A DNA stretch of 64,000 nucleotides from Alistipes sp. An66 (GCF_002161445.1 NZ_NFHT01000001.1:372001-436000); one strand, 5' to 3'. Shown: positions 8,981 to 18,660, numbered from the stretch's first letter. Made by a program: numbers and translations. Notes: generated by a model not told the origin, from the sequence alone.

Positions 8981-9028
8981 TCCCGCCGTCCTGTTGTCCC
9001 GCCGTCCTGTTGTCCCGCCGCCTTGCCG
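8981..9028. repeat. Short tandem repeat, 16-bp unit, about three copies
   Basis: Unit TCCCGCCGTCCTGTTG occurs exactly at 8981-8996 and 8997-9012, with a diverged copy at 9013-9028, immediately after the nagX stop. The remaining spacer to 9150 is GC-rich with no gene seen. Confidence 0.8.
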
Positions 9029-9150
9029 CTTCGGCGCTCCGGCAGGCGGGAGGACGACTCCGGCAGACGGCTGCGCCTCCCGCCGCCCTTCCCTCCACAG
9101 CCTTTCTCCCTTCGGTGACTGCCTCCCTTCCCGGGTCGCTCCCGGAACCG

Positions 9151-9186
9151 AAAAGCGGGCCCCTCCATCGGAGGGACCCGCTTTTT
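9151..9186. terminator. Bidirectional rho-independent terminator
   Basis: AAAAGCGGG-CCCTCC pairs with GGAGGG-CCCGCTTTTT around a short loop. It lies between the convergent nagX and GH57 genes, with A and T runs on both sides, so it can end both transcripts. Confidence 0.9.
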
Positions 9187-9202
9187 CCATCACCCGAACG
9201 CC

Positions 9203-10423
9203 TTATGCGCGTTTGGTCTTCGTCGTCTTGGCTGCTACGGCCTTGTCCAACTCGATGATGAAATCCGAAAGTACGTTCATGTAGTTGATGAAGGCATCGT
9301 AAGCCGAATCGTAGGGGTTGAAGTAGGAGTGTACGTCACCATCCGACAGCCACTTGGTGGCCATGTAGTAGAAGTGGTCGGAGGTCTGCATGAAGCTCCA
9401 TACGTAATCGAAATCGGGGTTCTTCAACGCCTTGATCTTCTCCTTCTGGGCATAGAGTTTCGAGAAAGCCTCGTTTTGGAGCTCGTTGCCCAGCCATGCC
9501 GTTACGTCGCGCTCCTCGTCGGCCCACGACATCACGTGCGGGCAGTGGAGCACGGCCACGGGCTGGTACTTCTTGGCCGCCTCCGTGACGGTGGCGAATT
9601 CCAGCCCGTTCTTCTTGGCCAGGATGGCCTTGGGCAGCGAACGCATGAATTCGAAGATCCCGGTGTCGGCGGCCTGGTGCTCTCCGAAGGTCTCGTAGTC
9701 CATGAAGAGGTTGATGACCTCTCCGGGCGTCTCCTCCGAGGCGAGCCACTGCACGTACTTGTCGGCGGTCAGCGGCCACTGATCCCAGCTGCGGTTCGAG
9801 AAGCGGAAGGCAATGTCGTCCGAGAGCTTGTAGTTGCGCAGCAGCAGGCGCAGTTTCTGGTCGATGGCGTTCGCATAGACGTAGTTGGGCGATTTCCATC
9901 CCAGCACGTGCTTGGCACCTTCGGCGAGCATCGTGCGGAATCCCATCCCGGCAACCATGGCGCCGATCTCGTCCGAATAGATGAGCTCGGTGTTCCGGAA
10001 GGCGGTCGGTTTTACGCCGAACTCCTTCTTGATGAGGTTGGTATGGAGCTTAACCTGCTCCTCGAAGTCCTCCTTCGAAGCCAGTGCTGCGAGCGAGTGC
10101 GAATAGGTTTCGGCGAGGAACTCCACGCATCCGGTGGCCGCAAGCTCCTTGAACGATTCGAGCACCTCGGGAGCGAAGGTCCGCATCTGCTCGATGGCGA
10201 TGCCGGTGATCGAGAACGAGCAGCGGAACTTGCCCTTGTTCTCCTTGATGAGTTTGAGCAGCAGGGCGTTCATCGGCAGATAGCACTGACGGGCCACTTT
10301 CTGCATGATGGCACGGTTTTGGAGGTCGTCCAGGTAGTTATGGTCTTTGCCCATGTTGAAGAAGCGGTATTTCTTCAAGCGCCAGGGCTGATGTACCTGA
10401 AAATAAAGGCAGACGGTTTTCAT
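9203..10423 (-). CDS. GH57 family alpha-glucan-active enzyme
   Basis: Cytoplasmic (no signal peptide) retaining enzyme acting on alpha-1,4-glucans. GH57 members include amylases, 4-alpha-glucanotransferases and branching enzymes. The 406-residue protein opens with VCLYFQVHQPWR, the first GH57 region with its conserved His. The likely catalytic pair is E146 (NTEL) and D242 (FMDYETFG), spaced as in characterised GH57 enzymes. It is the last gene of a glycogen operon, starting 11 nt after the GT4 gene. No other branching enzyme is in the operon, so branching or disproportionation is plausible. Confidence 0.9.
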   Translation of the reverse strand: MKTVCLYFQVHQPWRLKKYRFFNMGKDHNYLDDLQNRAIMQKVARQCYLPMNALLLKLIKENKGKFRCSFSITGIAIEQMRTFAPEVLESFKELAATGCVEFLAETYSHSLAALASKEDFEEQVKLHTNLIKKEFGVKPTAFRNTELIYSDEIGAMVAGMGFRTMLAEGAKHVLGWKSPNYVYANAIDQKLRLLLRNYKLSDDIAFRFSNRSWDQWPLTADKYVQWLASEETPGEVINLFMDYETFGEHQAADTGIFEFMRSLPKAILAKKNGLEFATVTEAAKKYQPVAVLHCPHVMSWADEERDVTAWLGNELQNEAFSKLYAQKEKIKALKNPDFDYVWSFMQTSDHFYYMATKWLSDGDVHSYFNPYDSAYDAFINYMNVLSDFIIELDKAVAAKTTKTKRA

Positions 10424-10434
10424 GGTGGTGTTAT

Positions 10435-11754
10435 CTATTTTGATTGTTCTTTACTCTCGTCGATCGCCGCTTCGTAGACCTTCTTGATCTTGGCTGCGGC
10501 ATCGTTCCATTTGAGGTTCGTGACCTCGGCGAGTCCCTTCGAGGCGAACATCTTGGCCAGGGCCGGATATTCGATCAGGCCGTAGATGGCATCGGCCAGG
10601 GCATCGACATCCCAGTAATCGACCTTGACGGCGTAGTCGAGCACCTCGGCGACACCGCTCTGCTTGGAGATGATGACCGGGACGTTCGACCGCATGGCTT
10701 CGAGGGGCGAAATTCCGAAGGGTTCCGAGACCGAAGGCATGACATATACGTCCGAAAGCTGGAACATCTTGTGTACGTCCTCCCCGCGGAGGAATCCCGT
10801 GAAGTGGAATCGGTCTGCGATGCCGAGTCTTGCGACGCGCCGGATGATGTGGTTCATCATGTCGCCGGATCCGGCCATGACGAACCGCACGTTGGGAACC
10901 CGTTTGAGGACCTTTGCGGCGGCCTCGACGAAGTAGTCGGGTCCCTTCTGGTAGGTGATGCGGCCCAGGAAGGTGACGATCTTGTCGGATACGCCGCGTT
11001 CGGGTGCTACGGTCTCCTTCTCCGCGAATCGCACGGCGTTGTGCACCGTGACGACCTTCTCGGCGGGGACGCCGTATCGGTTGATGACGATGTTGCGCGT
11101 GAGGTTCGATACGGCGATCACGCGGTCTGCGGCGTGCATGCCGGCGCGTTCGATGTCATAGACCTGGGTGTTGACGTGCTCACCGCTGCGGTCGTACTCG
11201 GTTGCGTGCATGTGCACGACGAGGGGTTTCCCGGAGACCCGTTTTGCGGCGATTCCGGCGTAGTAGGTGAGCCAGTCGTGCGCGTGGATGACATCGAACT
11301 GTCCCTCGAGGTCGCGGGCAACCTGTGCTGCGACGATGGCATAACGGGCCACCTCTTCCATGAGGTTTGCGCCGTATTTCCCGGAGAAGGTGTAGCGTTG
11401 TTTCCACGCGTCGGTCGTGGACCAGGTACGCTGTCCCGACTTGACATACTGCTCGTGGTAGTTTTCATACTCTTCGGGGGAGATGTAGGGGACCATATTC
11501 GAGTCGATATGGATGAACGACATTTTTTGGAGAATGTCGTCGGCACCGCTGCCGGTGGCACCGTAGAGCGCCTCGACGTCGCTGGCATTCAATACGTGCG
11601 TGAATCGTTGGTCCTCGTCGCCATACGCATGCGGGACTACGAAGGTCACGTCTACGCCATTTCGGGCCAGTCCGCGGGTCATTCCATAACAGGCCGTTCC
11701 CAGTCCGCCCGCAATGTGGGGCGGGAACTCCCATCCGAACATCAATACTTTCAT
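10435..11754 (-). CDS. GT4 family glycosyltransferase (glycogen-synthase-like)
   Basis: GT-B fold transferase of 439 residues, cytoplasmic. The N-terminal domain begins MKVLMFGWEFPPHIAGGLGTA, the glycine-rich KxGGL-like substrate loop of glycogen synthase-type GT4 enzymes. The C-terminal domain has FLGRITYQKGPDYFVEAA and the retaining-transferase E-x7-E region SEPFGISPLEAM. Its place between the debranching and GH57 genes supports a role in alpha-glucan synthesis. Donor specificity (UDP- or ADP-glucose) cannot be read. Confidence 0.88.
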   Translation of the reverse strand: MKVLMFGWEFPPHIAGGLGTACYGMTRGLARNGVDVTFVVPHAYGDEDQRFTHVLNASDVEALYGATGSGADDILQKMSFIHIDSNMVPYISPEEYENYHEQYVKSGQRTWSTTDAWKQRYTFSGKYGANLMEEVARYAIVAAQVARDLEGQFDVIHAHDWLTYYAGIAAKRVSGKPLVVHMHATEYDRSGEHVNTQVYDIERAGMHAADRVIAVSNLTRNIVINRYGVPAEKVVTVHNAVRFAEKETVAPERGVSDKIVTFLGRITYQKGPDYFVEAAAKVLKRVPNVRFVMAGSGDMMNHIIRRVARLGIADRFHFTGFLRGEDVHKMFQLSDVYVMPSVSEPFGISPLEAMRSNVPVIISKQSGVAEVLDYAVKVDYWDVDALADAIYGLIEYPALAKMFASKGLAEVTNLKWNDAAAKIKKVYEAAIDESKEQSK

Positions 11755-12131
11755 GTCTTATTCAGTTTTGTCTTGTGTTTCCTTGCGTTTTTATCCGCTG
11801 TTGTCCGGCATTGTCGCTTGGCATCGAGTTTTCGGTTTTCCGCTTTTTCCGGTTTTCCGTCAGTTCTTTCCGTTACTCACTCCTTCCCTGCTCACTGTCC
11901 CTTTCCGCTCTTTTCCGTTGCGTCTTCTTGCCTTCACTCCTTCTGCTCCGTTCCCTTCTCTCCTTCTTGCTCCCGTCTCTTTCTCACTCCCGTCTTCCCT
12001 TCTGCTTGTTCTCTCTCTCGCTCCTCTCTCTCGCTCCTCTCTCTCTCGCTCCTCTCTTTCTCGCTCCTCTCTTTCTCGCTCCCTTCTACTGCCCCCCCCC
12101 TCTTGGAGCCGGACCGTCGGGCTGCGGAAAT
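11755..12131. other. Repeat-filled spacer inside the glycogen operon
   Basis: These 377 nt separate the debranching and GT4 genes and hold no convincing gene. The plus strand is almost pure pyrimidine across the middle; transcripts of the operon would carry a purine-rich GA stretch here. It contains the minisatellite at 12011-12082 and a run of nine C at 12092-12100. Confidence 0.8.
12011..12082. repeat. Imperfect minisatellite, 13-15 bp pyrimidine unit, five copies
   Basis: Five units of the form CTCTCT(CT/TT)CTCGCTC follow one another, differing in length by one dinucleotide or a C/T change. In operon RNA each unit reads as a GAGCGAGAGAGAG purine block containing AGGAG. A C9 homopolymer lies just beyond. 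Confidence 0.85.
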
Positions 12132-14240
12132 CTATTTCGCAGCCGCTTTTTTGGTCGTAGCCTTTTTGGCCGCAGGTTTTTTCGCGGTCTTTGCTTCCTC
12201 CTTTACCGCCGTCTTGGCCGGGGATTTCCGGGCCGCAGGCTCTTTCTCGACCTTTGCTTCGGCCTTGACGGCGCTCTTGCGGGTCGTTTTTTTCTTCGGC
12301 TCCGGAGCACCGGCCTTGCGGGCCTGAATCATGGCGTGGATGTCCAGTACGGAAGCGACGCTCCATGCCTGCGAGATCGCACCGCGGGGTGCATAGGGAG
12401 GATCGGCATCGAAGAGTTCGCCGATGGATCCGATTCCGTAGGACTGGATGTCCTCGTCGAATCCGGCGAGGATCTCCTCGGCCTCCGGCAAGAAGGCGTC
12501 ACCGTTGATGTCGAAGCATGCCTGGACGTAGAATTCCAACAGCCACGGCCATACGGATCCGTTCTTTCCTGCGAAGTCGCGCTCTTCGGGGGTACCCTCC
12601 TGCGAACCCTTGTAGAGGGGGTTGCGGGGCGAGAGGGTCCGCAGACCTTTGGGGGTCAGCAGGTGCTGGCGCACGGTCTGGATCACGGCGAGCTGCATCT
12701 GTTCGTCGAGCATCTTGCAGGGAAGGCCGCAGGCGATGATCATGTTGGGTCGGATCTCCCGGGCGGGGCCTTCGAATCCGACGTAGTCGGCCAGATAGCC
12801 TTCGGGCAGGCAGAAGAGTTCGTTGAACGACGCTTTGGTCTTTTCGGGGAGTTTCTCCCAAGCCTTCACGAACTTCTTGTCTCCGTTTTCGGCCGCCAGC
12901 CGGAGCGCGTAGCATACGGCATTGTACCAGAGTGCGTTGACCTCGACCTGATAGCCGTTTCGCGGGGTGACGGGCTGACCGTTGATGACGGAGTTCATCC
13001 ACGTCAGGGGGGTGTTCTCGGCGGAGGCCCAGATGAGTCCGTTGTCGTTGAGGATGACACGCCCGGCGACACCTTGTTTGTAGGCATCGAGGAGTTGTTT
13101 CATGGTTTCGCCGTAGCGTTTCCAGATTTCGGCTCCACCGATCTGGGTTTCGAGCTGTTGGAGGGTCCAGAAGAACCACAGCGGGGTGTCGGCGGCCACG
13201 GCCGCCGAGAAGTCTCCGCAGAACATGCCGTTGCACAGGTTGCGGACCTGGGTGTCGAGCGCGTCGATGCAATCCTCCTTGTGGTTCTGGCGCAGGGTGA
13301 TTCCGGGGAGCGAGATGAATGTCTGGCGTCCCGAAACGCCGTGCCACGGGTATCCGGCGATCACTTCGGTCCGGTTTCCGGGGCGGCGGATGAGGAACTG
13401 GCGTGCGGAGTGCTCCATGCAGCTGATGAAGTCGATCTTGTGGGTTCGCCGAGCGATCGAGGCGTTGAATACCTCCTCGATGGTCTTCGTGGAGCCCATC
13501 TCATCGAGCGATGCGGAGAAGATGATGCTTTCGCCCTTTTTGAGTTCGGTTTCGAAGTATCCGGTCGTCATGAGGTCCTCGTACCCGTCGTATCCGCGGG
13601 CGATGTCCTGCAAGTACTCGAAGTTGTAGTACCAGTCGGGGGCGGGCACGAACTCCGCCTCGGGCTTGCTCGTTTGGAGGTAGAGCCACGGGAAGGAGCC
13701 GTAGAGGCGGCATTTCACGCCGTTGACGGCGGGATACGAGTGTCCGTCGGCCTCCATGTTGGCATGGGTCAGGGTGTGCTTGTCGCGGAATGCGAGGAAG
13801 GGCCGCAGGCGCAGGCGGGTTTCGGAGTGAGCGTCCACGAGCGTGTAGCGGATCATGAGCTGGGTGCGCTTGTGGATCCAGAGCAATTCCTTTTTGAGGA
13901 TCACGCCGCCCACACGGTAGGTAATCGTGGGGGTCGGGGTGTACTCGAAATCGGTGATGTACTTGTGTCCGCGGGGTTCGTATACGCCCTTGTAGCGGTG
14001 CAGGGCGAGGTTGAAGGTCTGGTCGTGCTGGATGATCGTTTCGTCGAGCGCCGACAGGAGGACATAGGTCCGGTCGCTGTTGTCGATCGGAGCCACCATC
14101 AGGCCGTGATAGCGGCGGGTGTTGCAGCAGACGATGGTCGTGCTCATGTATCCGCCGATCCGGTCCGTAGCGAGCATCTCACGCTGGAGGGAGTATTCCA
14201 GGTTGCCGAGTTCGCTTTTGTCGAAGGTTAATGCTGACAT
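12132..14240 (-). CDS. Glycogen debranching enzyme with Lys/Ala-rich C-terminal tail
   Basis: Cytoplasmic amylo-alpha-1,6-glucosidase type protein of 702 residues. The N-terminal domain (SLQREMLATDRIGGYMSTTI, RRYHGLMVAP) and the (alpha/alpha)6 catalytic domain (YPWHGVSGRQTFISLPG, LIWASAENTPLTWM, SVWPWLLEFYVQA) match prokaryotic debranching enzymes. The start is taken at MSALTF; an in-frame upstream extension is AT-rich. Residues 646-702 form an unusual tail of repeated Lys, Ala, Thr and Pro (KKPAAKKATTKKAAAK) resembling histone H1 or AlgP tails. It follows the synthase/phosphorylase gene in the glycogen operon. Confidence 0.93.
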   Translation of the reverse strand: MSALTFDKSELGNLEYSLQREMLATDRIGGYMSTTIVCCNTRRYHGLMVAPIDNSDRTYVLLSALDETIIQHDQTFNLALHRYKGVYEPRGHKYITDFEYTPTPTITYRVGGVILKKELLWIHKRTQLMIRYTLVDAHSETRLRLRPFLAFRDKHTLTHANMEADGHSYPAVNGVKCRLYGSFPWLYLQTSKPEAEFVPAPDWYYNFEYLQDIARGYDGYEDLMTTGYFETELKKGESIIFSASLDEMGSTKTIEEVFNASIARRTHKIDFISCMEHSARQFLIRRPGNRTEVIAGYPWHGVSGRQTFISLPGITLRQNHKEDCIDALDTQVRNLCNGMFCGDFSAAVAADTPLWFFWTLQQLETQIGGAEIWKRYGETMKQLLDAYKQGVAGRVILNDNGLIWASAENTPLTWMNSVINGQPVTPRNGYQVEVNALWYNAVCYALRLAAENGDKKFVKAWEKLPEKTKASFNELFCLPEGYLADYVGFEGPAREIRPNMIIACGLPCKMLDEQMQLAVIQTVRQHLLTPKGLRTLSPRNPLYKGSQEGTPEERDFAGKNGSVWPWLLEFYVQACFDINGDAFLPEAEEILAGFDEDIQSYGIGSIGELFDADPPYAPRGAISQAWSVASVLDIHAMIQARKAGAPEPKKKTTRKSAVKAEAKVEKEPAARKSPAKTAVKEEAKTAKKPAAKKATTKKAAAK

Positions 14241-14360
14241 ATGTTTAAAAAATGCGGTTCGTCCTTTAAAGATATTCAAAATTTCAAAAAACAGCAAGCG
14301 AAATGCCGGATTTTGATATTTTTATACCGTTTTTTTTCGGTCTTTCCGTCCGAATCGGGT

Positions 14361-17300
14361 TTAAGCCCACTTCACGAGCGCAAAATCCATGCGGTGGGGG
14401 AGATTCGGGTTGGAGGGGTATATTCGCAGTGCGACGTCGAAGGTTCCGGCCTCGTCGGGGGTGTATTCCAGGGCGTAGGTCACGAGACTTCCGTCGATCT
14501 TGGTTCTTTCGAGCTGGATCGTGCGGGTCACGTTGACGGTCTGTCCGCCGACGATCTGGCGTGCGATGACCATTTCGACGCCGATGTCCTCGGGCCGGAG
14601 GTTCGCGATGTCGACCGTCACGGAGAAGAGGTACTTTTCACCGACGCAGACGGCCTCCTTGTCGATCTTCACGCGCTGTACGTCGACGGCATGGACCTGA
14701 TCCCACGCTGCGGAGACCTTGCGCTTCCAGGCTGCGATCTCGCGGGCCATGCGGTAGGCGTCGTCGGCCATGGCGCGCTTGCGGGCGGCGAGCTTGTTGT
14801 AGAACCGCTCCTCGTAGTCGATCAGCATGCGGTTGGTGGTGAAGTTCGAGGCGATGTCGGCCACGCACTTCTTGACCGAAGCCACCCACTCGTGGGGGAT
14901 GTTGTCCACGCCGCGGGCGTAGTATTTCGGCGCGATCTGCTCTTCGATGGTGTTGTAGATCATCTCGGCGTCGAGTTCGTCCTGGAAGTGCTGGTCGGTG
15001 AAGGTGCGCTCCATGGGCAGGGCCCATCCGGCACCCTCCTTGTATCCCTCGACCCACCAGCCGTCGAGCACGGAGAACTGCATGACGCCGTTCATGACGC
15101 ACTTTTCGCCCGAGGTGCCCGAGGCCTCCAACGGCCGGGTCGGGGTGTTCAGCCATACGTCGACGCCCTGTACCATGCGGCGAGCGAGCTCCATGTCGTA
15201 GTTTTGCAGGAAGATGATCTTGCCCACGAACTGCGGCATGGCGGCCACTTCGACGATCCGCTTGATGAGATCCTGGCCGGGCTTGTCGTTCGGGTGCGCC
15301 TTTCCGGCGAAGATGAACTGCACGGGACGCTCCTTGTTGTTGACGATGGCGGCCAGACGGTCGAGGTTCGTGAAGAGCAGGTAGGCGCGCTTGTAGGTTG
15401 CGAAGCGGCGTGCGAAACCGATGGTCAGCACGTCGGGGCGGATGCCCTCGATGACCTGCAACATCTGCCGCGGCGAGTCGAGCCGCACCTGCTTGGGATC
15501 GCTGTAACGTTTGCGGATGTGCTTGATGAGCTTGTTTTTGAGCTTCATGCGCTCCTCCCAGAGTTCGGCGTCGGGAATGTTGTGCACCTTCTGCCAGGCC
15601 GGGATATCATAGGTGTGCCCCTCGAACCCGTCGGCGAAGTAGCGGGCGTAGAGCCGGCGCAGGGAGGTTGCGATCCAGGTCGGGAAGTGTACGCCGTTGG
15701 TGACGTAGCCGATGTGGAGCTCGTTCTTGAAGTATCCGGGCCACATGTTGCCGAGGATGTCCTTCGAGACCTCGCCGTGGAGCCACGATACGCCGTTGAC
15801 CTCCTGCGAGAGGTTGCAGGCCAGCACCGACATCGAGAACTTCTCGTTCGGATCGTTGGGGTTGGTCTTTCCGAGGTTGATGTACTGCTCCCAGGTGATG
15901 CCCAGCACGTCGGGATAGTGCGACATGTACTGGCGGATCATCGACTCGGGGAATGCGTCGTGTCCGGCCGGCACGGGGGTGTGGGTCGTGAAGAGCGACG
16001 ACGAGCGGACGACTTCCAGCGCCTCCGAGAAGGAGAGCTTGCGGTGGTTGACCAGGTCGCGGATACGCTCGATGCCGATGAATGCGGCATGTCCCTCGTT
16101 GCAGTGGTAGACGTCGTGCTTGATGCCCAACCTGCGCAGGGCGCGGATACCGCCGATACCGAGCAGGATCTCCTGTTTGAGACGGTTCTCCCAGTCGCCG
16201 CCGTAGAGGTAGTGGGTCACCTGACGATCCTCCTCGAGGTTGTCCTCGATGTCGGCGTCGAGCAGGTAGAGGTCCGTACGTCCGACCTGGCATTTCCAGA
16301 TGCGGGCCAGGAGCGTGCGTCCGGGGAAGGCGATCGAGACGGTCATCCAGTTTCCGGCCTCGTCACGCACGGGCGAGATCGGGAGTTTGTAGAAGTTCTG
16401 GGCTTCGTAGGTGGCCTCCTGCGCACCCTGTGCCGAAAGCCGCTGCGTGAAGTATCCGTAGCGGTAGAGCAGACCGACGGCGGCCATCGGGACGTTGCGG
16501 TCCGAAGCCTCTTTGAGGTAGTCGCCGGCCAGAATGCCCAGACCGCCCGAGTAGATCTTCAACGAGGAGTGCAGACCGTACTCCATCGAGAAGTAGGAGA
16601 TGGTGGTGGCCTTCGGATCGGGCTTTTCGTTCATGTACTCGCGGAACTGGGCGTAGACGGCGTCGAGCAGGGCGAGGAAGTTCGTATCCTTTTCGAGTTC
16701 GCGCAGCCGCTCGACGCTGAGTTTGTCGAGGAAGGCGATCGGGTTGCGGTCGCACTCGGCCCAGAGTGTCGGGTCGATGCCTTCGAAGAGGTCGCGGGCG
16801 CCGGGGTTCCAGCACCACCAGAGGTTGCGCGACAGCTCTTCGAGGGCGTGCAGCCGCTTGGGCAGGGTCTTGTCGACCATCATGCGGCTCCAATTGGGCT
16901 TCTCGACGAAGAGCTGCTGACGCACGAAGTTGATCTGTTCGGTCTTTGCACCACCGTCGTCCATGGCGCGGTTGGTGCGGACGATCGAGCTCTCGATGGC
17001 CTCCGAATAGGCCTGTTCGTAGGCGGCATAGAGGTGTTCCCAGAGTGCGGTGGTCGAGATTTCGAATGCCGAGGTGCGCGTCTCGTTGACGTATTTCTCG
17101 TCGAGCTGGCAGAAGCGGAGCAGGGCGTCGGCGATCTTCTCTCCGACCTCACGGTCGTTGAAGTCGTCGCGGCGGATGACCTCCACGCCGGCGTGGTCGC
17201 GCTGTTTGTCGACCCAGCGTCCGAATCCGGCGAGCGTCGTGGTGACCGTCGGCACGGAGAAGGCTACGGATTCCAGCGGGGTATATCCCCAGGGCTCGTA

Positions 17301-18608
17301 GTAGGAGGGATAGACCGTGAGGTCCATGCCGACGAGCAACTCGTAGTAATCCTTGTTGAAGATTCCGTCGGCGCGGTTCAGGTACGTGGGGACGAAGATG
17401 ACCCTGACCTTCGACCCGGGCTGCGTGAGCGGGCTGTCTTTCAGGGCGTTCACGATGGGATCCCAGGTCGGATCTTCCAGATAGTGGGTCGAGTATTTGT
17501 ACTGTTTTTCGTCGATGGGGTTCGCCGGGTTGGCCAGATGGGCCTGCAAGTCGACGCGCGGGCCGCGGTTTCCGGCCGGGACGGTGATGTATGCGAGGAT
17601 TTCGCGTTGGAGCTTGTCCGACTGGGCGAGGATTTTCAGCGACTCGATGAAGACGTCGATGCCCTTGTTGCGGAATTCGTAGCGGCCGCTGGTTCCGATG
17701 ATCAGGGGGTCGCCCGAGAACTTCTCTCCCAGGCAGGCCTCGGCCACGGAGATCATGGCCTTGCGGGCCTCGTCGCGTTTGGCGTAGTATTCGTCGCCGG
17801 ACCAGACGAAGTCGTTTTCGAAACCGTTGGGGGTTACGCCGTCCGGTTCGCGTCCGAGGAGGTATTTGCACTCGTTGGCCGTGATGTCGCTCACGGTCAG
17901 GAAGGCGTCGTGATAGGTGGCGGCCATCTTCTCGATGGAGTGCTTGGCCACGACGTTGAAGCGGCGGGCCAGCTCATCGGCGTTGAATTTCGTGAGCGAG
18001 TTGTAGAGGGGCAGGCGGTTTCCGGCGATGCAGCGGCCCATGACGGTGGCGTGGGTGGTGAATACCGTAGCCACATAGGGCGAATGGTTGCGCAGGTAGA
18101 GTCCTCCGGCTGCGGTCTGCCACTCATGGAAGTGTGCGGCGATCTTGTCGGTGGGGGATCCGAACGTCTTGACGTAGGAGGCGATCACGACGCCGGCGGC
18201 CCATCCGAAGAGCACGGGTTCGATGTAGTCCCACTGTCCGGAGATGGAGTCCACGTGGTAGGATTCCCAGAGGTTTTTGAGGATCTCGTCCTTGCGGGGG
18301 ATCAGCGAGGAGAAGTCGACGAGCAGGACTTTGGGTTCGCCCTTGATTTTCCAGTGTCCGGCCCGCACGCGGATACCCTCGTTGTAGAGTCCCTGCCGCC
18401 AGGCTTTCAGCAGGTTGGGATCCTCCTCGAATTCGGGGTTCAGTCCCTCATGCGAGAGATCGGGACCGATCAGCAGATACCGGTCGGCGAATTTGCGGGT
18501 TGCGGTCTGTGCCTTGGTCGAGATGACGGTGTGGATGCCGCCCACTTTGTTGCATACCTCCCAACTTACCTCGAACAGGAAGTCGGGCGTGTGTTTAGCA
18601 TTGCTCAT
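14361..18608 (-). CDS. Glycogen synthase (GT3-like) / alpha-glucan phosphorylase (GT35) fusion
   Basis: Single 1415-residue polypeptide joining a glycogen synthase to a phosphorylase. Residues 1 to about 560 look like eukaryote-type GT3 synthase (FEVSWEVCNKVGGIHTVIS, HFHEWQTAAGGLYL, FVPTYLNRADGIFNKDYYELLVG). From about 570 the phosphorylase starts with the family-specific ALEELSRNLWWCWNP region and reaches EASGTSGEKCVMNG, where K1169 is the expected PLP-binding lysine. A long intact open frame with no stop supports a genuine fusion, known in Bacteroidales. It heads the glycogen operon behind a good promoter. Confidence 0.92.
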   Translation of the reverse strand: MSNAKHTPDFLFEVSWEVCNKVGGIHTVISTKAQTATRKFADRYLLIGPDLSHEGLNPEFEEDPNLLKAWRQGLYNEGIRVRAGHWKIKGEPKVLLVDFSSLIPRKDEILKNLWESYHVDSISGQWDYIEPVLFGWAAGVVIASYVKTFGSPTDKIAAHFHEWQTAAGGLYLRNHSPYVATVFTTHATVMGRCIAGNRLPLYNSLTKFNADELARRFNVVAKHSIEKMAATYHDAFLTVSDITANECKYLLGREPDGVTPNGFENDFVWSGDEYYAKRDEARKAMISVAEACLGEKFSGDPLIIGTSGRYEFRNKGIDVFIESLKILAQSDKLQREILAYITVPAGNRGPRVDLQAHLANPANPIDEKQYKYSTHYLEDPTWDPIVNALKDSPLTQPGSKVRVIFVPTYLNRADGIFNKDYYELLVGMDLTVYPSYYEPWGYTPLESVAFSVPTVTTTLAGFGRWVDKQRDHAGVEVIRRDDFNDREVGEKIADALLRFCQLDEKYVNETRTSAFEISTTALWEHLYAAYEQAYSEAIESSIVRTNRAMDDGGAKTEQINFVRQQLFVEKPNWSRMMVDKTLPKRLHALEELSRNLWWCWNPGARDLFEGIDPTLWAECDRNPIAFLDKLSVERLRELEKDTNFLALLDAVYAQFREYMNEKPDPKATTISYFSMEYGLHSSLKIYSGGLGILAGDYLKEASDRNVPMAAVGLLYRYGYFTQRLSAQGAQEATYEAQNFYKLPISPVRDEAGNWMTVSIAFPGRTLLARIWKCQVGRTDLYLLDADIEDNLEEDRQVTHYLYGGDWENRLKQEILLGIGGIRALRRLGIKHDVYHCNEGHAAFIGIERIRDLVNHRKLSFSEALEVVRSSSLFTTHTPVPAGHDAFPESMIRQYMSHYPDVLGITWEQYINLGKTNPNDPNEKFSMSVLACNLSQEVNGVSWLHGEVSKDILGNMWPGYFKNELHIGYVTNGVHFPTWIATSLRRLYARYFADGFEGHTYDIPAWQKVHNIPDAELWEERMKLKNKLIKHIRKRYSDPKQVRLDSPRQMLQVIEGIRPDVLTIGFARRFATYKRAYLLFTNLDRLAAIVNNKERPVQFIFAGKAHPNDKPGQDLIKRIVEVAAMPQFVGKIIFLQNYDMELARRMVQGVDVWLNTPTRPLEASGTSGEKCVMNGVMQFSVLDGWWVEGYKEGAGWALPMERTFTDQHFQDELDAEMIYNTIEEQIAPKYYARGVDNIPHEWVASVKKCVADIASNFTTNRMLIDYEERFYNKLAARKRAMADDAYRMAREIAAWKRKVSAAWDQVHAVDVQRVKIDKEAVCVGEKYLFSVTVDIANLRPEDIGVEMVIARQIVGGQTVNVTRTIQLERTKIDGSLVTYALEYTPDEAGTFDVALRIYPSNPNLPHRMDFALVKWA

Positions 18609-18660
18609 ATACTTTAAACGCTTGTTTGTTATTCGTGGCGAATGGATTTGAATCCGGCCG

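Noticed and set aside
11860..12366. Minus-strand Arg/Glu-repeat frame across the glycogen spacer
   Set aside because: It overlaps the debranching gene in another frame and exists because the purine-rich tract contains no stops.
14241..18617. Very long plus-strand open frames antisense to the synthase/phosphorylase and other genes
   Set aside because: They are mirror frames of GC-rich coding sequence; they lack family motifs, and the minus-strand proteins are unambiguous.
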